Shown here in pieces: positions 61,985-64,000 of a DNA stretch of 64,000 nucleotides (position 1 is its first letter; each line of letters starts with the position of its first letter). The DNA lies in NCBI RefSeq assembly GCF_029433295.1, contig NZ_JAQTHV010000002.1, positions 476,924 to 540,923 on the forward strand. Direction: 5' to 3'. Source of the stretch: Bifidobacterium sp. ESL0784. GTDB taxonomy: Bacteria > Actinomycetota > Actinomycetes > Actinomycetales > Bifidobacteriaceae. The notes under the pieces are model-generated. The model was not told the origin of the DNA and did no database searches. It worked only from the letters and a program-made list of their open reading frames with translations. A program made the translations under genes and the position numbers.

Positions 61985-62293
61985 AATTGCTATTGTTGAC
62001 GACGATTGCGCGCACTTCAAAAGGAACGGCCGGAAATATGCGGTCCACCAGGACTTCAAGGACTATGTTGGGGTTTCGTCTTTGTGGACATTGCTTCGCC
62101 GCGTACCAAGCCGGCCAAGGCGTTGTTCGAATACACCGGTCTCTCCATCGAGGAGATAGATCTGCTTTTAGGTTACGGCAATCCCTTGCATCTCTCCCGC
62201 CGTTCCGCAAAAAGACAGGCAAACCCCACGGAACACCGAGAAGAACCATTCGATGAAACTCCTGTTTTCAAAGGAGGAAAGCGGACTCATTGA
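61985..62293 (+). pseudogene. second degraded coding remnant
   Basis: Bases from about 61985 read AIVDDDCAHFKRNGRKYAVHQ in one frame, and after a shift near 62070 read TKPAKALFEYTGLSIEEIDLLL to a stop at 62291-62293. The second piece is faintly like the C-terminal TKG-LEEID segment of sugar-porter MFS proteins, but this is weak. No intact gene is present between 61363 and 62482. The 62294-62482 stretch is very AT-rich and should be the promoter of the next gene. Confidence 0.35.
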
Positions 62294-62482
62294 GCCAACT
62301 TCCTTTTGTGCCTCATTTACTCGGCGAGATACGAAAAATAATATAATTATTTATATAAATAGCTAAAACCTATGTAATAAGTTTGGGGTATATGTAATAT
62401 ATATAGAAGATTCGGGATGTTATCGCGGTCGCTCGATGTAATGCATAATGCGATCTTGTCAAGGTTGAAGAGGTTGGTTCTT

Positions 62483-64000
62483 ATGGGTGTTATTCATAAT
62501 CTGGTCGTATTGTTACTGTGCACGGCTCTGACGACTATCCCACTTCCCACGCAGATTCACCATCTGCAGGATTCGGCTACGCCAAACGGCACAGCCCAAT
62601 CCACCATATTCCGTAAACTCACCTCCCTGCTTCCCAAAAATGCCGTTGTCCATCGCGCATTCCAAAGCCCCAAAAACCATAGCACTGCGCACGCCACGCC
62701 TACGCCAAAACCGGCAGCGCCAGCCCCTCAGTTCGGCGTCACCCATCAAGCGCAATTCACGCCCACCCCGTCGCAGCCGACGAACCAAGATCATCAGGCA
62801 GGTTTCACACCCGTGCCGGCAAATCCCGAATCCCTTCTGAGAGACCAGCCATCGGTAGGCACGCAGGCAGTATGCACGCCCCAAGACAGCACACCGAGCA
62901 ACAAATGGGGCACGGCCTCCTGGAGCCTCAGCGGCGACTGCACCCTCACCATCGGGGCCGGCGACACCGGCAGCACCAGCAGCCAGACCGCCTTCGGCAA
63001 CAGCAGCGGGGCAAGTACGATAGCCCACAACGCCACCAAGATAATCTTCAACGGCGATCTTGCCATCAACGTGAGCAGCGCATTCCAATCATGGCCCGCG
63101 TTACAGAGCATCGACACCACATCCGGCGTAAACGTCACCCTTAACAGTTCCAGCGGTCAGAGCATGTTCCAAAACGACACCAAGCTCACTAGCCTCGACA
63201 TCGCCGGCTGGAGGACCAACTCCCTGGTCTACACGACCCGCATGTTCGAGGGCGACACCGGGCTCACCAGCGCGGACCTGTCCGGCTGGAGGACCGCGGC
63301 CCTCAACAACACCGAGAACATGTTCAACGGCTGCACCCAGCTGGCCAGCGTCGACCTGTCCGGCTGGGACTTCCGCAACCTCGGCCCCGCGGGCAACATG
63401 TTCAAGGCCTGCGACAAGCTCACCACGGTCACCGCCAAGAACTGGGCCGCCGACGGCGAACGCGACAACATCACCAAAGGCATCAACACCGTGCTCGCCT
63501 ACATCCCCAACCTGGCCACCCTCGACGCCACCGGCTGGGACCTCTCCAAGACGACCGGCACCTACGGCCACTACGGCGCCGCCGACGCCCCGAGCGCCTG
63601 GTTCTCCGGACTCGCGAAGCTCACCACCCTCAACGCCCGGGACTGGAAGTTCGCCGCCACGACCGGCACCGGCAAGGGCGAAAGCGCCCAAAGCCTCCTG
63701 AGCGGCACCAAGCTCGCCAGCATCGACGTCACCGGCTGGAAGACCGCCAACGTCACCGACCTCAGCAACCTCTTCCAAGTCGGCTACTACGTCGGCGCCA
63801 ACCCCACCAACCTCACCGCCATCACCGGCCTGGACACCTGGGACACCGGCTCCGCCACCACCATGAGCGGCATGTTCCAGAACCAGACCAAACTCACCAC
63901 CCTCTCCGTCACCGGCTGGCACACCGGCAACGTCACCAACGCGACCAGCATGTTCCAGGGCTGCACCGGGCTCACCAGCCTCGACCTCAACGGCTGGGAC
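62483..64000 (+). CDS. BspA-like (DUF285) leucine-rich surface protein, N-terminal part (runs off window)
   Basis: 506 codons are visible and remain open at the window end. The N-terminus MGVIHNLVVLLLCTALTTIPLP is a signal-like hydrophobic stretch. A Pro/Thr/Gln-rich linker follows, then from about residue 135 a conserved opening WGTASWSLSGDCTLTIGAGDTG. That opening matches the layout of the protein at 22050, where ITSDCVLHLTGG is the equivalent. From about residue 215 on come BspA-type repeats with LTSADLSGWRT, then NTENMFNGCTQL. The start has GAGG 9 bases upstream. The coding DNA turns sharply more GC-rich after about 62870, which suggests a mosaic gene. It presumably ends in a sortase signal. 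Confidence 0.88.
   Translation, partial: MGVIHNLVVLLLCTALTTIPLPTQIHHLQDSATPNGTAQSTIFRKLTSLLPKNAVVHRAFQSPKNHSTAHATPTPKPAAPAPQFGVTHQAQFTPTPSQPTNQDHQAGFTPVPANPESLLRDQPSVGTQAVCTPQDSTPSNKWGTASWSLSGDCTLTIGAGDTGSTSSQTAFGNSSGASTIAHNATKIIFNGDLAINVSSAFQSWPALQSIDTTSGVNVTLNSSSGQSMFQNDTKLTSLDIAGWRTNSLVYTTRMFEGDTGLTSADLSGWRTAALNNTENMFNGCTQLASVDLSGWDFRNLGPAGNMFKACDKLTTVTAKNWAADGERDNITKGINTVLAYIPNLATLDATGWDLSKTTGTYGHYGAADAPSAWFSGLAKLTTLNARDWKFAATTGTGKGESAQSLLSGTKLASIDVTGWKTANVTDLSNLFQVGYYVGANPTNLTAITGLDTWDTGSATTMSGMFQNQTKLTTLSVTGWHTGNVTNATSMFQGCTGLTSLDLNGWD

Overview
The window looks like chromosomal DNA of a Bifidobacterium or a very close relative. Coding DNA is moderately GC-rich and the spacers are AT-rich. 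Most starts have strong AGGAGG-like ribosome binding sites. The housekeeping genes present (ilvC, purA, tgt, an HtrA-type protease, a LOG-family enzyme, an S9 peptidase, a MalY-type lyase) and the DUF4190/DUF5067 and AbiEi/DUF559-like proteins fit a bifidobacterium. No phage, insertion sequence, rRNA operon or CRISPR array is visible. The one RNA gene I can support is tRNA-Leu(CAG) at 45847-45932.

Layout. 1-2.7 kb: two tandem paralogous DUF4190 membrane proteins (the first cut by the window edge) and a small membrane protein. 3.0-6.9 kb: a relict of an AAA/DUF4143 gene, ilvC, an MHS-type MFS transporter and, upstream of it, a leader-peptide/terminator arrangement that looks like a transcription attenuator. 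6.9-14.9 kb: one giant wall-anchored repeat protein of about 2650 residues. 15.4-18.6 kb: an isolated menE-menB pair with a divergent menI-like thioesterase. 18.8-21.9 kb: an AAA/DUF4143 ATPase and a DASS-family anion transporter. 22-40 kb: a surface-protein zone (BspA-like LPFTG protein, InlB-repeat LAVTG protein, secreted leucine-rich-repeat protein with an Asn/Gln/His repeat, SdrD/pilin-like MAKTG protein) interleaved with purA, a DUF1310 protein, a relict P-type ATPase tail and an intact heavy-metal P-type ATPase. 40.5-45.9 kb: HtrA protease, tgt, nitroreductase and the tRNA. 46.1-50.6 kb: a six-gene minus-strand operon that reads as a type VIIb LXG effector locus. 50.8-61.4 kb: LOG enzyme, two tandem ketopantoate-reductase-like proteins, MalY-type lyase, AbiEi/DUF559-like protein, alpha/beta hydrolase and S9 peptidase. 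61.5-62.3 kb: frameshifted gene remnants. 62.5-64 kb: the start of a second BspA-like surface protein that runs off the window.

Most interesting system: 46099-50612. Two small helical proteins resembling the LXG-associated chaperones Lap1 (DUF3130/TIGR04197-like) and Lap2 (DUF3958-like) precede a 443-residue protein. That protein has an LXG-like helical N-terminus and a complete calpain-type (C2) cysteine protease domain (Cys226, His388, Asn404). Three related membrane-anchored, internally duplicated proteins follow with overlapping or near-overlapping ends and are good candidates for immunity proteins. Between the first two lies a decayed copy of the 3' end of the protease gene, which suggests repeated capture of effector-immunity modules and leaves orphan immunity genes behind. 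No secretion machinery is encoded in this window.

Other points are a dispersed family of palindromic intergenic elements built on a core like GCnCTTTTnCnGCA (six spacers), an incomplete menaquinone branch limited to the OSB-to-DHNA steps, and non-standard sortase signals.
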